Positions 1-7,589 of a DNA stretch of 56,991 nucleotides are shown here, one piece after another. Positions within the stretch are counted from its first letter, which is position 1. Each line of letters starts with the position of its first letter. A model generated the notes under the pieces. It was not told the origin of the DNA. It was given only the letters and a program-made list of their open reading frames with translations, and made no database searches. Source of the stretch: Streptomyces sp. Ru71. Its GTDB lineage: Bacteria; Actinomycetota; Actinomycetes; Streptomycetales; Streptomycetaceae. Location: contig NZ_PQSS01000049.1 in the NCBI RefSeq assembly GCF_002920535.1, forward strand, positions 1 to 56,991, written 5' to 3'. Both the position numbers and the translations under genes were made by a program.

Positions 1-446
1 AGCACGCCGCCGCCCACCGCGAGCGTCATCGACACCGCCGTGTCGAACGGCGTCTCGCTGTTGAGGTGGGACGGAACCCGGCGCCACGCCTGCAGGGTGA
101 TGCCGCCGACCTCCACCACGCAGTCCGCGGCGAACACGGTGAGCAGCGCGGCACGCAGCCGGGCTCCGACACGCAGGTACGACGTGACCCAGGCGACCGC
201 GAGCAGGGTCACGCCGAAGGACAGCCCGAACGTCACCGGCTTGCGCCAGGAGACGGGCCCGTACCAGGGGCCACCGTCGACGGCGAAGACCAGCAGATGC
301 CCGAGCCCGGACAGGATCAGAACGGCCCCGACGATCAGGCAGAGCCGGTCCACGGGGCGGGGAGTGCCGCTGCGGATGTCCCGCGCGGTCACGTCTGCGG
401 TGCCTGCCGTGCCTGCCATGTCTGCCGTGTCGGTCGACTCGTCCAT
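1..446 (-). CDS. integral membrane protein, 3' part cut by window edge
   Basis: Reading leftwards from an ATG at 446 gives an uninterrupted frame of 148 codons that runs off the window start. The first 35 or so residues are polar (Asp/Thr/Ala rich). Then come hydrophobic segments starting LCLIVGAVLILSGLGHLLVF and, after the motif GPWYGPVSWRKPVTFG, a second membrane segment (LSFGVTLLAVAWV) and a third around LRAALLTVFAADCVV. A GAGG sits 9 bases before the ATG. The conserved-looking loop GPVSWRKPVTFG is typical of an uncharacterised actinobacterial membrane family; no catalytic motif is visible. It is divergent from recA and separated from it by the recA control region. Function unknown. Confidence 0.75.
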   Translation of the reverse strand, partial: MDESTDTADMAGTAGTADVTARDIRSGTPRPVDRLCLIVGAVLILSGLGHLLVFAVDGGPWYGPVSWRKPVTFGLSFGVTLLAVAWVTSYLRVGARLRAALLTVFAADCVVEVGGITLQAWRRVPSHLNSETPFDTAVSMTLAVGGGV

Positions 447-589
447 GCGGTCGAGCCTCGCGGCTGCGGGGCGAGCCGTCGTCGTACCGCCGGAGGCACC
501 TCGCGTACGCCACGGGAAGCAGGGGTGCGGAGCGGGATCAGGGCGGCGCCGGAGCGCGGGCGTACGCTCGGAGGTGCCGCGTGGCGCGC

Positions 590-619
590 TTGACACAAAA
601 ATCGAACATCCATTCATAT
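590..619 (+). promoter_or_regulatory. recA promoter
   Basis: A perfect TTGACA (-35) lies at 590-595, followed 17-18 bases later by an AT-rich -10 candidate (TTCATA/TCATAT, 613-619). The SOS box lies in the spacer, so LexA binding would block RNA polymerase. The inferred untranslated leader to the recA ATG at 781 is about 155 bases. A second copy of the motif TTCATATGG occurs at 661-669, close to the ATTCATATGG at 612-621. Confidence 0.75.
604..615 (+). promoter_or_regulatory. SOS (LexA) box of recA
   Basis: GAACATCCATTC lies between the -35 and -10 of the recA promoter. It fits the Gram-positive/actinobacterial LexA site pattern GAAC-N4-GTTC with one mismatch in the second half, and is the sequence reported before recA in streptomycetes (established knowledge). 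The lexA gene of this window carries a related site. Confidence 0.8.
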
Positions 620-780
620 GGAGGCTCCGGCGAGGCTCAACAGAAGGGATTTCGCCCCATTTCATATGGGTGTGTCCCAGAGTTATCCACAGGCCGGACC
701 GGCGTCGGGGCGCGTTGTCAGTGGCAGGCGTTAGCGTCTTTGACGTGAAGCGATCGACTCAAGCAAACCGGGTGGAACCC

Positions 781-1905
781 ATGGCAGGAACCGACCGCGA
801 GAAGGCCCTGGATGCCGCGCTCGCACAGATTGAACGGCAATTCGGCAAGGGCGCGGTCATGCGCATGGGCGAGAGGTCGAAGGAGCCCATCGAGGTCATC
901 CCGACCGGTTCGACCGCGCTCGACGTGGCCCTCGGTGTCGGCGGCCTGCCGCGCGGCCGTGTCGTGGAGATCTACGGACCGGAGTCCTCCGGTAAGACCA
1001 CGCTGACCCTGCACGCCGTGGCCAACGCACAGAAGGCGGGCGGCCAGGTCGCCTTCGTGGACGCGGAGCACGCCCTCGACCCCGAGTACGCGCGCAAGCT
1101 CGGCGTCGACATCGACAACCTGATCCTCTCCCAGCCGGACAACGGCGAGCAGGCGCTGGAGATCGTGGACATGCTGGTCCGCTCCGGTGCGCTCGACCTC
1201 ATCGTCATCGACTCCGTCGCCGCGCTCGTCCCGCGCGCGGAGATCGAGGGCGAGATGGGCGACAGCCACGTCGGTCTGCAGGCCCGTCTGATGAGCCAGG
1301 CGCTGCGGAAGATCACCAGCGCCCTCAACCAGTCCAAGACCACGGCGATCTTCATCAACCAGCTCCGCGAGAAGATCGGCGTGATGTTCGGCTCCCCGGA
1401 GACCACGACCGGTGGCCGGGCGCTGAAGTTCTACGCCTCGGTGCGTATCGACATCCGCCGCATCGAGACCCTGAAGGACGGCACGGAGGCGGTCGGCAAC
1501 CGCACCCGCTGCAAGGTCGTCAAGAACAAGGTGGCCCCGCCCTTCAAGCAGGCCGAGTTCGACATCCTCTACGGCCAGGGCATCAGCCGCGAGGGCGGCC
1601 TGATCGACATGGGCGTGGAGCACGGCTTCGTGCGCAAGGCCGGCGCCTGGTACACGTACGAGGGCGACCAGCTCGGCCAGGGCAAGGAGAACGCGCGCAA
1701 CTTCCTCAAGGACAACCCCGACCTGGCCAACGAGATCGAGAAGAAGATCAAGGAGAAGCTGGGCGTCGGCGTGCGTGCCGAGGAGCCGGCGGCCGAGCCG
1801 GGCCCGGACGCGGCTGCCTCCACCGCCGACGACGCGGCGAAGACGGTGCCCGCCCCGGCAGCCGCCAAGGCCACCAAGCCCAAGGCCGCCGCAGCCAAGA
1901 GCTGA
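781..1905 (+). CDS. recA: recombinase RecA
   Basis: 374-residue RecA, the ATP-dependent strand-exchange recombinase that also acts as LexA co-protease in the SOS response. The Walker A GPESSGKT is at residues 66-73. The Walker B region LDLIVIDSVAALVP, the L1 region EGEMGDSHVGLQARLMSQ and the L2 region FGSPETTTGGRALKF are all intact. The C-terminal tail from about residue 330 is Ala/Lys/Pro rich, as usual in Streptomyces. The start is the ATG of MAGTDREKAL; the frame is open for more than 700 bases upstream, but that part covers the promoter and does not resemble RecA. recX follows after three bases, so the two are co-transcribed. Confidence 0.98.
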   Translation: MAGTDREKALDAALAQIERQFGKGAVMRMGERSKEPIEVIPTGSTALDVALGVGGLPRGRVVEIYGPESSGKTTLTLHAVANAQKAGGQVAFVDAEHALDPEYARKLGVDIDNLILSQPDNGEQALEIVDMLVRSGALDLIVIDSVAALVPRAEIEGEMGDSHVGLQARLMSQALRKITSALNQSKTTAIFINQLREKIGVMFGSPETTTGGRALKFYASVRIDIRRIETLKDGTEAVGNRTRCKVVKNKVAPPFKQAEFDILYGQGISREGGLIDMGVEHGFVRKAGAWYTYEGDQLGQGKENARNFLKDNPDLANEIEKKIKEKLGVGVRAEEPAAEPGPDAAASTADDAAKTVPAPAAAKATKPKAAAAKS

Positions 1906-1908
1906 CCC

Positions 1909-2688
1909 GTGACGCGACGAACCGACTGGGCCGAGTACGCCCACCTCGACGCCCTCGCGGAGCGGGCCGGGGGGCAGGACGTGGGCCCGGCCCGGACCGC
2001 GGACGACACCGGGTACGAGGGCGGAGAGCCGCGTCGCGGGGGCGGCGCACGGGACGGCGCGCGTACCGGGGGGACGCGCGGCGGCCGTGGGCGCCGGCGG
2101 CGCGGCTTCGGAGAACCGCCCGGGGAGCCGTCCGCCGAGGACGGGGGTGCCTCTTCCTCGTCGAGGGCCGAGCAGGGGGAGCCTCCAGGGGACCCGGTGG
2201 AGCGGGCACGGGCGATCTGCCTGCGCCTGCTCACCGGGACCCCGCGCACCCGCAAGCAGCTCGCGGATGCCCTGCGCAAGCGGGAGATCCCGGATGACGC
2301 CGCCGAGGAGGTGCTGTCGCGGTTCGAGGAGGTCGGACTGATCAACGACAGTGCCTTCGCGGACGCCTGGGTGGAGTCCCGGCACCACGGGCGGGGCCTG
2401 GCCCGGCGGGCCCTCGCCCAGGAACTGCGCACCAAGGGCGTCGACTCCGCGCTGATCGAGGAGGCGGTGGCGCAGCTCGACAGCGACCAGGAGGAAGCGA
2501 CCGCGCGCGAACTCGTCGCCCGCAAGCTGCGGACCACGCGCGGCCTCGACCGCGACAAGCGCCTGCGGCGTCTCGCCGGCATGCTCGCCCGCAAGGGCTA
2601 CCCGGAGGGCATGGCCCTGCGCGTGGTCCGGCAGGCGCTTGAGGAGGAGGGCGAGGAGACGGACTTCCTGGACGAGGGCGGGATCTGA
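1909..2688 (+). CDS. recX: regulatory protein RecX
   Basis: 259-residue RecX, a small helical protein that binds RecA filaments and modulates recombinase and co-protease activity. The GTG start lies three bases after the recA stop, indicating translational coupling. The first ~95 residues are a Gly/Arg/Glu-rich, probably disordered extension common in Streptomyces RecX. The RecX domain occupies about residues 100-255, with the repeated helical motif seen in ICLRLLTGTPRTRKQLADAL, EVGLINDSAFADAW and AGMLARKGYPEGMALRVV. The gene converges with the rhodanese gene on the other strand, with a short tandem duplication between them. Confidence 0.95.
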   Translation: MTRRTDWAEYAHLDALAERAGGQDVGPARTADDTGYEGGEPRRGGGARDGARTGGTRGGRGRRRRGFGEPPGEPSAEDGGASSSSRAEQGEPPGDPVERARAICLRLLTGTPRTRKQLADALRKREIPDDAAEEVLSRFEEVGLINDSAFADAWVESRHHGRGLARRALAQELRTKGVDSALIEEAVAQLDSDQEEATARELVARKLRTTRGLDRDKRLRRLAGMLARKGYPEGMALRVVRQALEEEGEETDFLDEGGI

Positions 2689-2740
2689 TCCGGTCCGCGG
2701 CGACGGGCCCGTGCGGGCGCACCGGCCCAGCCGCCGCCAG

Positions 2741-2792
2741 GACGTCACTCGCCTCGCCGCCGCTACGACGTCACTCGCCCCGCCGCCGCTAC
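2741..2792. repeat. 26-bp tandem duplication at recX/rhodanese junction
   Basis: Two copies of a 26-base unit (2741-2766 and 2767-2792) beginning GACGTCACTCGCC and ending GCCGCCGCTAC, with one mismatch. The second copy contains the TAG stop of the minus-strand rhodanese gene (2789-2791), so the duplication lies exactly at that gene's 3' end. A further partial copy (GGCGTCAC) follows at 2793. Confidence 0.9.
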
Positions 2793-3208
2793 GGCGTCAC
2801 CGGCAGTCCCGCCGCCCGCCAGGCCTGGAAGCCGCCGACCAGATCGGTCGCCCGGTGCAGGCCCAGCTGGTGCAGGGAGGCCGCCGCAAGGCTGGAGGCG
2901 TAGCCCTCGTTGCAGATCACCACCACCCGCAGATCGTGACTCGTGGCCTCGGGCAGGCGATGGCTGCCCTGCGGGTCGAGCCGCCACTCCAGCTCGTTGC
3001 GCTCCACGACCACCGCACCCGGGATCAAGCCGTCCCGCTCGCGCAGGGCCGCGTACCGGATGTCGACCAGCAGTGCCTCTCCGGTGCCGGCGGCGTCGTA
3101 CGCGTCCCGCGGCTCCACGCGCGCGTACCCCGAACGCACCCGCTCCAGGAGTTCGTCGATCCCGACGGGGCGCTCGCCGCTCGCTGCCAGTCCTCGTGCG
3201 CCGCTCAC
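2789..3208 (-). CDS. rhodanese-like domain protein
   Basis: 139-residue single-domain rhodanese-like protein. The fold shows in LLVDIRYAALRERDGLIPGA (first half, with the Asp-Ile-Arg typical of sulfurtransferases) and LVGGFQAWRAAGLPV (C-terminal signature). The catalytic cysteine is in VVVICNEGYASSLAAASL, whose loop is CNEGYAS. Rhodaneses carry a persulfide on this Cys and transfer sulfane sulfur. The GTG start overlaps the stop of cysteine dioxygenase (GTGA), so the two are translationally coupled. Downstream of a cysteine leader peptide, a role in sulfane sulfur or sulfite detoxification linked to cysteine catabolism is likely (inference). Confidence 0.9.
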   Translation of the reverse strand: MSGARGLAASGERPVGIDELLERVRSGYARVEPRDAYDAAGTGEALLVDIRYAALRERDGLIPGAVVVERNELEWRLDPQGSHRLPEATSHDLRVVVICNEGYASSLAAASLHQLGLHRATDLVGGFQAWRAAGLPVTP

Positions 3209-3753
3209 TGCCAGTCCTCCGGACGCTCCACCTGCTCCAGACGCAGTACCGGACCGGTGCGGCTGTAGCGGCGGATGCGCGGCAGCGGCGGGTAGTAGGC
3301 GTGCACGGAGACGGCGTGCTCGGCCGGAGACTCGTTGAGCACCTCATGGACGTGGTGGCGGCCGAAGGAGCGGCCGCGGCCGGCCGGCAGCAGCCGCGTC
3401 CGGTCCACTCCGTCGGTCAGTTCCAGCGTCTTCCAGCCGTCGGTGGGCAGCCGCGCGGTGAGCGCGTTCTCCCGCAGCTCACCCCGGGCGGTGAGGAAGG
3501 CGCCTACGGACTCGGCGTGGTCGTGCCAGCCGGTCCCGGTCCCGGGCGGCCAGCCGATCAGCCAGGCCTCGCTGCCGCCCGGTCCTTCCAGGCGGACCCA
3601 GGTGCGGCCCTCCGGGTCGAGCGGGAGGGAGTCGATCAGCTCGGTGTCGGCGGCCGTCCGCCGGACGAAATCGAGAAGATCCGCCTGCGTGGGCACGGAA
3701 GCGGCGGCTCGGTCGTTGTTCAGGGCAGAGGGGAGCGAAGGGGAGAGGGACAC
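3205..3753 (-). CDS. cysteine dioxygenase family protein
   Basis: 182-residue cupin that matches bacterial cysteine dioxygenases, which oxidise L-cysteine to cysteine sulfinate using a mononuclear iron. Metal-binding motifs are GTGWHDHAESVGAFLT (two His of cupin motif 1) and, further on, SFGRHHVHEVLN with the motif-2 His. HAVSVHAYYPPLPRIRRY is the typical C-terminal stretch. The GTG at 3753 is chosen because AGGA lies 8 bases upstream; an in-frame GTG two codons earlier is too close to it. The gene overlaps the rhodanese start by four bases. The cysteine-rich leader peptide ends 85 bases upstream, suggesting cysteine-dependent control. Confidence 0.9.
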   Translation of the reverse strand: MSLSPSLPSALNNDRAAASVPTQADLLDFVRRTAADTELIDSLPLDPEGRTWVRLEGPGGSEAWLIGWPPGTGTGWHDHAESVGAFLTARGELRENALTARLPTDGWKTLELTDGVDRTRLLPAGRGRSFGRHHVHEVLNESPAEHAVSVHAYYPPLPRIRRYSRTGPVLRLEQVERPEDWQ

Positions 3754-3838
3754 GGGCACCGTCCTGTTGAGCGTTCGCGTCGGCGGCGCGCGACGGCACG
3801 ACGGGCACGGCGCGCGCGGAGAAAGGGGGGATGCGAAT

Positions 3839-3886
3839 TCAGCAGGACGGACGACACACACAGCCCGCGTAACGGAGCAGATCCAT
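3839..3886 (-). CDS. cysteine-rich leader peptide of the cysteine dioxygenase operon
   Basis: A 15-residue reading frame, MDLLRYAGCVCRPSC, begins with an ATG at 3886 and is preceded by GGAGGG 5 bases upstream. Three cysteines fall in the last seven residues. Its sequence matches the short 'putative leader peptide' class (RYAGCVCRPSC type) found before sulfur-metabolism genes in streptomycetes. The next gene, 85 bases downstream on the same strand, is cysteine dioxygenase. By analogy with cysteine leader peptides in other actinobacteria, ribosome progress at the Cys codons would report cysteinyl-tRNA supply. The 85-base gap contains a possible stem (3786-3792 with 3811-3817) that could mask the downstream region. 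A longer frame with an upstream GTG exists but has no good ribosome binding site. Confidence 0.8.
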   Translation of the reverse strand: MDLLRYAGCVCRPSC

Positions 3887-4066
3887 ATGGACCCTCCGCC
3901 ACAGGCGCACATCGGTGTCGGTCACGCTCCGGAGTACACCACGACGGTCCCAGGCGGTCAACTCACCGTCACTATGCGGACGCACAGTGACGGCGGCCAG
4001 GGGGCAGGCCAGAAACGAGCCCCCGCGCACGGCGGCCCACCGTGCCCGCCCGGAAGCGAGACGGTG

Positions 4067-5668
4067 TCACTTCGCGGCGGAGCCGGCCGTCGCCTCGGTC
4101 CGCGTCGGCCCGCCCACGGTCGCCTCGGCCGCGGCGTACAGATCGGCCGGGCGTACTCCGCCGAGCGCGGTCACCAGGTGGCCGTCGGGGCGCACCAGCA
4201 GCACCGTGTGGGCGGCGGCACCCGGGTACTCCTCGGCGACGAGCAGTTCCGCCGGATGCGGCAGCGCGGTCACCGCGGCGGCCAGCCGCGGCATGATCCC
4301 GGCCGTCACCCAGTGCTTGCGTTCCCACACGCCGGTACCGGGCGCGACCAGGACGACGAGCAGCGCGCCGCGGCCCAGCCGGTCGCGCAGCTGGACGAAG
4401 GAACCGTCCTCCGCCGTGACGCGGACATCGGCGACCGGTGCGCCGGGCGGGGTGTCCACGGGCACCTCGGCCTCCAGGTGCCGGGGTGCGAGCGGGGAGT
4501 CGGCGTGCGTTCCCGTCTCGCCGAGCGGACCGCGTCCCAGGTGGCCGTCGGTGAGCAGGGCGTCGTGACCGCGGGCCGCGCCGGGGACGTAGGACCGCAG
4601 TCCGCCGCCGCCCCGCAGCAGCGGCAGGACCTGGTCGGCGGCGCGCAGCCGGGCGGCGACGACGGCCCGCCGCTCGGCCTGGTAGCTGTCGAGCAGCGCC
4701 TCGCGCGGACCGTGGTGCCAGGCCAGCGCGAGCTTCCAGGCGAGGTTGTCGGCGTCGCGCAGCCCCTCGTCGAGGCCCTGCGTGCCGAGGGTGCCCATGA
4801 GGTGGGCGGCGTCCCCGGCGAGGAACACCCGGCCGGCTCGCCAGCGGCGGGCCAGTCGGTGGTGGACGGTGTGCACACCGGTGTCCAGCAGGTCGTACGG
4901 CGGGACCGTGCCGTCGTGCCAGCCGGCCAGGGTCTCGCGGATGCGGGCGAGGAGCATCTCCGGTGTGACCAGGTCCTTGCCGGGCGGCAGCAGCCAGTCC
5001 AGCCGCCACACGCCGTCCGGCAGCGGCCGGGCGATGACCTCGCCGGCGGTCGGGCCGGAGGTGCGCCACGGCGGCAGACGGTGCAGCACGGCCGCGCCGT
5101 CCCACGGGAGTTCGGTGCGCAGCGCGGCGACGGCGTACCGTTCCACCGCCGTACGCCCCGGGAAGCGGATGTCGGCGAGCTTGCGCACGGTGGAGCGGGG
5201 GCCGTCGCAGCCGACGAGGTAACTGCCGCGCCACCAGGTGCCGTTCGCCCCCCGGGTGTGTGCGGTGACGCCGGACGGCTCCTGCTCGACGCTGTCCAGG
5301 CGGCTGTCCACGACCATCTCGACGAGGCGTTCCCCGGCGAGCGCGTCGCGCAGGGCGCCGGTCAGGACGTGCTGGGCGATGTGCACGGGAGCGGGCTCGG
5401 CGTCGTCGAAAGTGATCTCGCGCATCACCTGCTTGCGCCGCATCGACCGCCATCCGGCCCAACGCAGCCCGGCCTCGTCGAGGTACAGCCCGGTGAGCCG
5501 CTCCAGCAGGGCGGCGGTTTCCTCACGCAGGACGACTGTGCGGGCGAGCCGGGGTTCGTCCTTGCCGGGCCCCTCGTCCAGCACGACCGACGGCACCTCC
5601 TGACGCGCCAGCGCCAGGGCGAGCGTGAGCCCCACGGGCCCCGCTCCGACGATGATCACCGGGTCCAC
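4067..5668 (-). CDS. FAD-dependent monooxygenase (aromatic hydroxylase type)
   Basis: 533-residue class A flavoprotein monooxygenase. The dinucleotide-binding motif VIIVGAGPVGLTLALALA is at the N terminus. The second FAD/NADPH motif (DG fold) is YLVGCDGPRSTVRK and the GD motif is RVFLAGDAAHLMG followed by GLDEGLRDADNLAWKLA. The C-terminal ~150 residues form the thioredoxin-like domain seen in phenol and pentachlorophenol hydroxylase relatives. Such enzymes hydroxylate aromatic or polyketide substrates with NAD(P)H and O2; the substrate here is unknown. The start is GTG 5668 (VDPVIIVGAG), with AGGGGG 9 bases upstream; a TTG start 30 codons earlier is open but has no ribosome binding site. Transcribed alone, separated from gluD by a terminator-like hairpin. 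Confidence 0.85.
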   Translation of the reverse strand: MDPVIIVGAGPVGLTLALALARQEVPSVVLDEGPGKDEPRLARTVVLREETAALLERLTGLYLDEAGLRWAGWRSMRRKQVMREITFDDAEPAPVHIAQHVLTGALRDALAGERLVEMVVDSRLDSVEQEPSGVTAHTRGANGTWWRGSYLVGCDGPRSTVRKLADIRFPGRTAVERYAVAALRTELPWDGAAVLHRLPPWRTSGPTAGEVIARPLPDGVWRLDWLLPPGKDLVTPEMLLARIRETLAGWHDGTVPPYDLLDTGVHTVHHRLARRWRAGRVFLAGDAAHLMGTLGTQGLDEGLRDADNLAWKLALAWHHGPREALLDSYQAERRAVVAARLRAADQVLPLLRGGGGLRSYVPGAARGHDALLTDGHLGRGPLGETGTHADSPLAPRHLEAEVPVDTPPGAPVADVRVTAEDGSFVQLRDRLGRGALLVVLVAPGTGVWERKHWVTAGIMPRLAAAVTALPHPAELLVAEEYPGAAAHTVLLVRPDGHLVTALGGVRPADLYAAAEATVGGPTRTEATAGSAAK

Positions 5669-5783
5669 GGCGCGGCGCCCCCTGCTCGCAGCGGTGTCCT
5701 CGGGGACGTATGTGAACAACAGGTTGGAGCAGGGTGCACGATCACAGAACGTATGCAACCCATTGCCGCTGCTTGCGTCAAGT

Positions 5784-5819
5784 GACGGAGGCAGCGGCGA
5801 TCATGCCACTGCCTCCGTC
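5784..5819 (-). terminator. terminator-like hairpin after gluABCD
   Basis: Perfect 11-bp inverted repeat GACGGAGGCAG (5784-5794) / CTGCCTCCGTC (5809-5819) with a 14-base loop, 25 bases beyond the gluD stop. It separates the glutamate transporter operon from the downstream monooxygenase gene on the same strand. There is no U tract, as is common in Streptomyces terminators. Confidence 0.75.
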
Positions 5820-5843
5820 TGGGTCAAGCGATGTGATGGGGCG

Positions 5844-6782
5844 TCACCGCTTGCTGGTGTGGGTGAAGCCGGTGGGGCCACCGCCCTCACCACCGGTGCC
5901 GAAGGTGCCGCCCACCGCCGCCGGGTTCAGCTCCTCCATGTCCTCCGCGCCGAGGACCGCGCCCGTGCTGCGCTTGCTGCGCCGCAGGTAGCCCTCCAGC
6001 CAGCTCGCGAAGGACGTCAGGATGAAGTTCAGCACGATGTAGATGGCCGCCACGACGATGAAGCTGGGAATGACGTTGGCGTAGTTGGCCGCGAGGGTGC
6101 TGCGCGCGTTCAGCAGCTCGTTGAAGCCGATCATCACACCGCCCAGCGCGGTGTCCTTCACGATGACCACCAGCTGGCTGACGATCGCCGGCAGCATGGC
6201 CGTGACCGCCTGCGGCAGCAGGATGCTGGTCATGGTCTGGGTCTTGCGCAGGCCGATGGCGTAGGCGGCCTCGGTCTGGCCCTTGGGCAGGGCCAGGATG
6301 CCCGCCCGGACCACCTCGGCGAGCACGGAGGCGTTGTAGAGCACCAGACCGGTGACGACCGCGTAGAGGGGCCGGTCCTCGCTGGTGACGTTGGTGTAGC
6401 GGGAGTAGAGCTCGTTCGCGAACAGCATCAGCAGCAGCACCGGGATGGCCCGGAAGAACTCCACGACCACGGCGGACGGCACCCGGATCCAACGGTGGTC
6501 GGACATGCGTGCGATGCCGAAGAACGCGCCCAGCGGCAGGGCGATGACCATGGCGAGCGCGGCCGCCTTGAGCGTGTTCCCCAGGCCCGGGATCAGGTAC
6601 GTCGTCCAGGCGTCGGCCTCGACGAAGGGCTTCCACAGGGCGCTCGTGAGCTGGTTGTGGTCGTCCAGGGTCTGCCAGATCCACCACACCAGCAGGGCGA
6701 GGAGGACGAAGAAGACGACCGAGAGCAGGACGTTGCGCCGCTTGGCCCGGGGCCCGGGTGTGTCGTAGAGGACGGAACTCAT
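5844..6782 (-). CDS. gluD: glutamate ABC transporter permease GluD
   Basis: 312-residue inner-membrane permease of a polar amino acid ABC transporter. An N-terminal membrane segment (NVLLSVVFFVLLALLVWWIW) precedes the HisM-type permease domain. That domain contains TTYLIPGLGNTLKAAALAMV and the EAA-loop region ALPKGQTEAAYAIGLRKTQT, which contacts the ATPase. The C-terminal ~40 residues are hydrophilic and Gly rich. The ATG overlaps the gluC stop (ATGA), showing translational coupling. Gene order and motifs match gluABCD of S. coelicolor and Corynebacterium glutamicum, a glutamate uptake system. The upstream in-frame extension over gluC is not coding. Confidence 0.93.
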   Translation of the reverse strand: MSSVLYDTPGPRAKRRNVLLSVVFFVLLALLVWWIWQTLDDHNQLTSALWKPFVEADAWTTYLIPGLGNTLKAAALAMVIALPLGAFFGIARMSDHRWIRVPSAVVVEFFRAIPVLLLMLFANELYSRYTNVTSEDRPLYAVVTGLVLYNASVLAEVVRAGILALPKGQTEAAYAIGLRKTQTMTSILLPQAVTAMLPAIVSQLVVIVKDTALGGVMIGFNELLNARSTLAANYANVIPSFIVVAAIYIVLNFILTSFASWLEGYLRRSKRSTGAVLGAEDMEELNPAAVGGTFGTGGEGGGPTGFTHTSKR

Positions 6783-7447
6783 CGCTTCACCGCCAGTCGC
6801 TTGCCGAGCCAGCCGAGGATGAGGCCCGTGGGCAGGGTCAGGACCACGAAACCGAAGGCGAAGACGGCGCCGATGGCGAGGGTCTGGGCCTCGTTCTCGA
6901 TCATCGACTTCATCAGGGAGGCCGCTTCGGCCACACCGATGGCCGCGGCCACCGTGGTGTTCTTGGTCAGGGCGATCAGCACGTTGGCCAGCGGGCCGAT
7001 GACCGCCCGGAAGGCCTGCGGCAGCACGATGAGCCGCAGGGTCTGGCTGAAGTTCAGGCCGATCGCGCGGGCCGCCTCGGCCTGGCCGAGGGGCACCGTG
7101 TTGATGCCGGAGCGGATCGCCTCGCACACGAAGGCCGCCGTGTAGGCCACCAGACCGAGGATCGCGAGCCGGAAGCCCTGGAGCTTGAAGTCGTCGGAGG
7201 CGCCCAGGGTGACTCCGAAGATGTCGGCGAGGCCGAGCGAGGAGAACACGATGATCACCGTCAGCGGGATGTTCCGGACGATGTTCACGTAGGCGGTGCC
7301 GAAGCCGCGCATCAGCGGGACCGGGCTGACCCGCATCGCGGCCAGCAGGGTGCCCCAGATCATGGAGCCCACGGCGGAGAAGACGGTGAGTTTCACCGTC
7401 ATCCAGAACGCCCCTAGGACGTCGTAGCCTTCAAGAAAGTCGAACAC
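6779..7447 (-). CDS. gluC: glutamate ABC transporter permease GluC
   Basis: 222-residue permease partner of GluD. Membrane segments begin with LGAFWMTVKLTVFSAVGSMI. The EAA-loop motif is VPLGQAEAARAIGLNFSQTL, and the C-terminal membrane span is TLAIGAVFAFGFVVLTLPTG. The start is a GTG at 7447 with GGGAG just upstream. It follows gluB after 133 bases that contain a very stable hairpin, which probably lowers gluCD expression relative to the binding protein. Its stop overlaps the gluD start by four bases. Confidence 0.93.
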   Translation of the reverse strand: MFDFLEGYDVLGAFWMTVKLTVFSAVGSMIWGTLLAAMRVSPVPLMRGFGTAYVNIVRNIPLTVIIVFSSLGLADIFGVTLGASDDFKLQGFRLAILGLVAYTAAFVCEAIRSGINTVPLGQAEAARAIGLNFSQTLRLIVLPQAFRAVIGPLANVLIALTKNTTVAAAIGVAEAASLMKSMIENEAQTLAIGAVFAFGFVVLTLPTGLILGWLGKRLAVKR

Positions 7448-7490
7448 GATCTCCCGCGCTTCCGGGTGGATGACGTACGTGGAGGGCGGG

Positions 7491-7528
7491 GCGTGCCGCC
7501 GCCGGCGGGGCGGCCGGCGGCGGCACGC
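7491..7528. promoter_or_regulatory. strong stem-loop in the gluB-gluC gap
   Basis: A perfect 16-bp inverted repeat, GCGTGCCGCCGCCGGC (7491-7506) and its complement (7513-7528), with a six-base loop. It lies between the stop of gluB and the start of gluC. Such hairpins after binding-protein genes usually stabilise the 5' mRNA or partly terminate transcription so that the binding protein is made in excess (inference from other ABC operons). Confidence 0.8.
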
Positions 7529-7557
7529 ACCAGGGGGACCCCGAGCTGACTGCGGTG

Positions 7558-7589
7558 GGTCGCCTTACTGGACGGTCGCCTTACTGGAC
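7558..7589. repeat. 16-bp tandem duplication across the gluB stop codon
   Basis: GGTCGCCTTACTGGAC occurs twice head to tail (7558-7573 and 7574-7589), with no mismatch. On the minus strand each copy reads GTCCAGTAAGGCGACC, so the second copy provides the gluB TAA stop at 7581-7583 and the first is an untranslated echo of the gene's last codons. Confidence 0.95.

Noticed and set aside
40..780. Upstream extension of the recA frame to position 40
   Set aside because: It covers the SOS box and promoter and runs antisense to the membrane protein gene; the extra sequence is not RecA-like.
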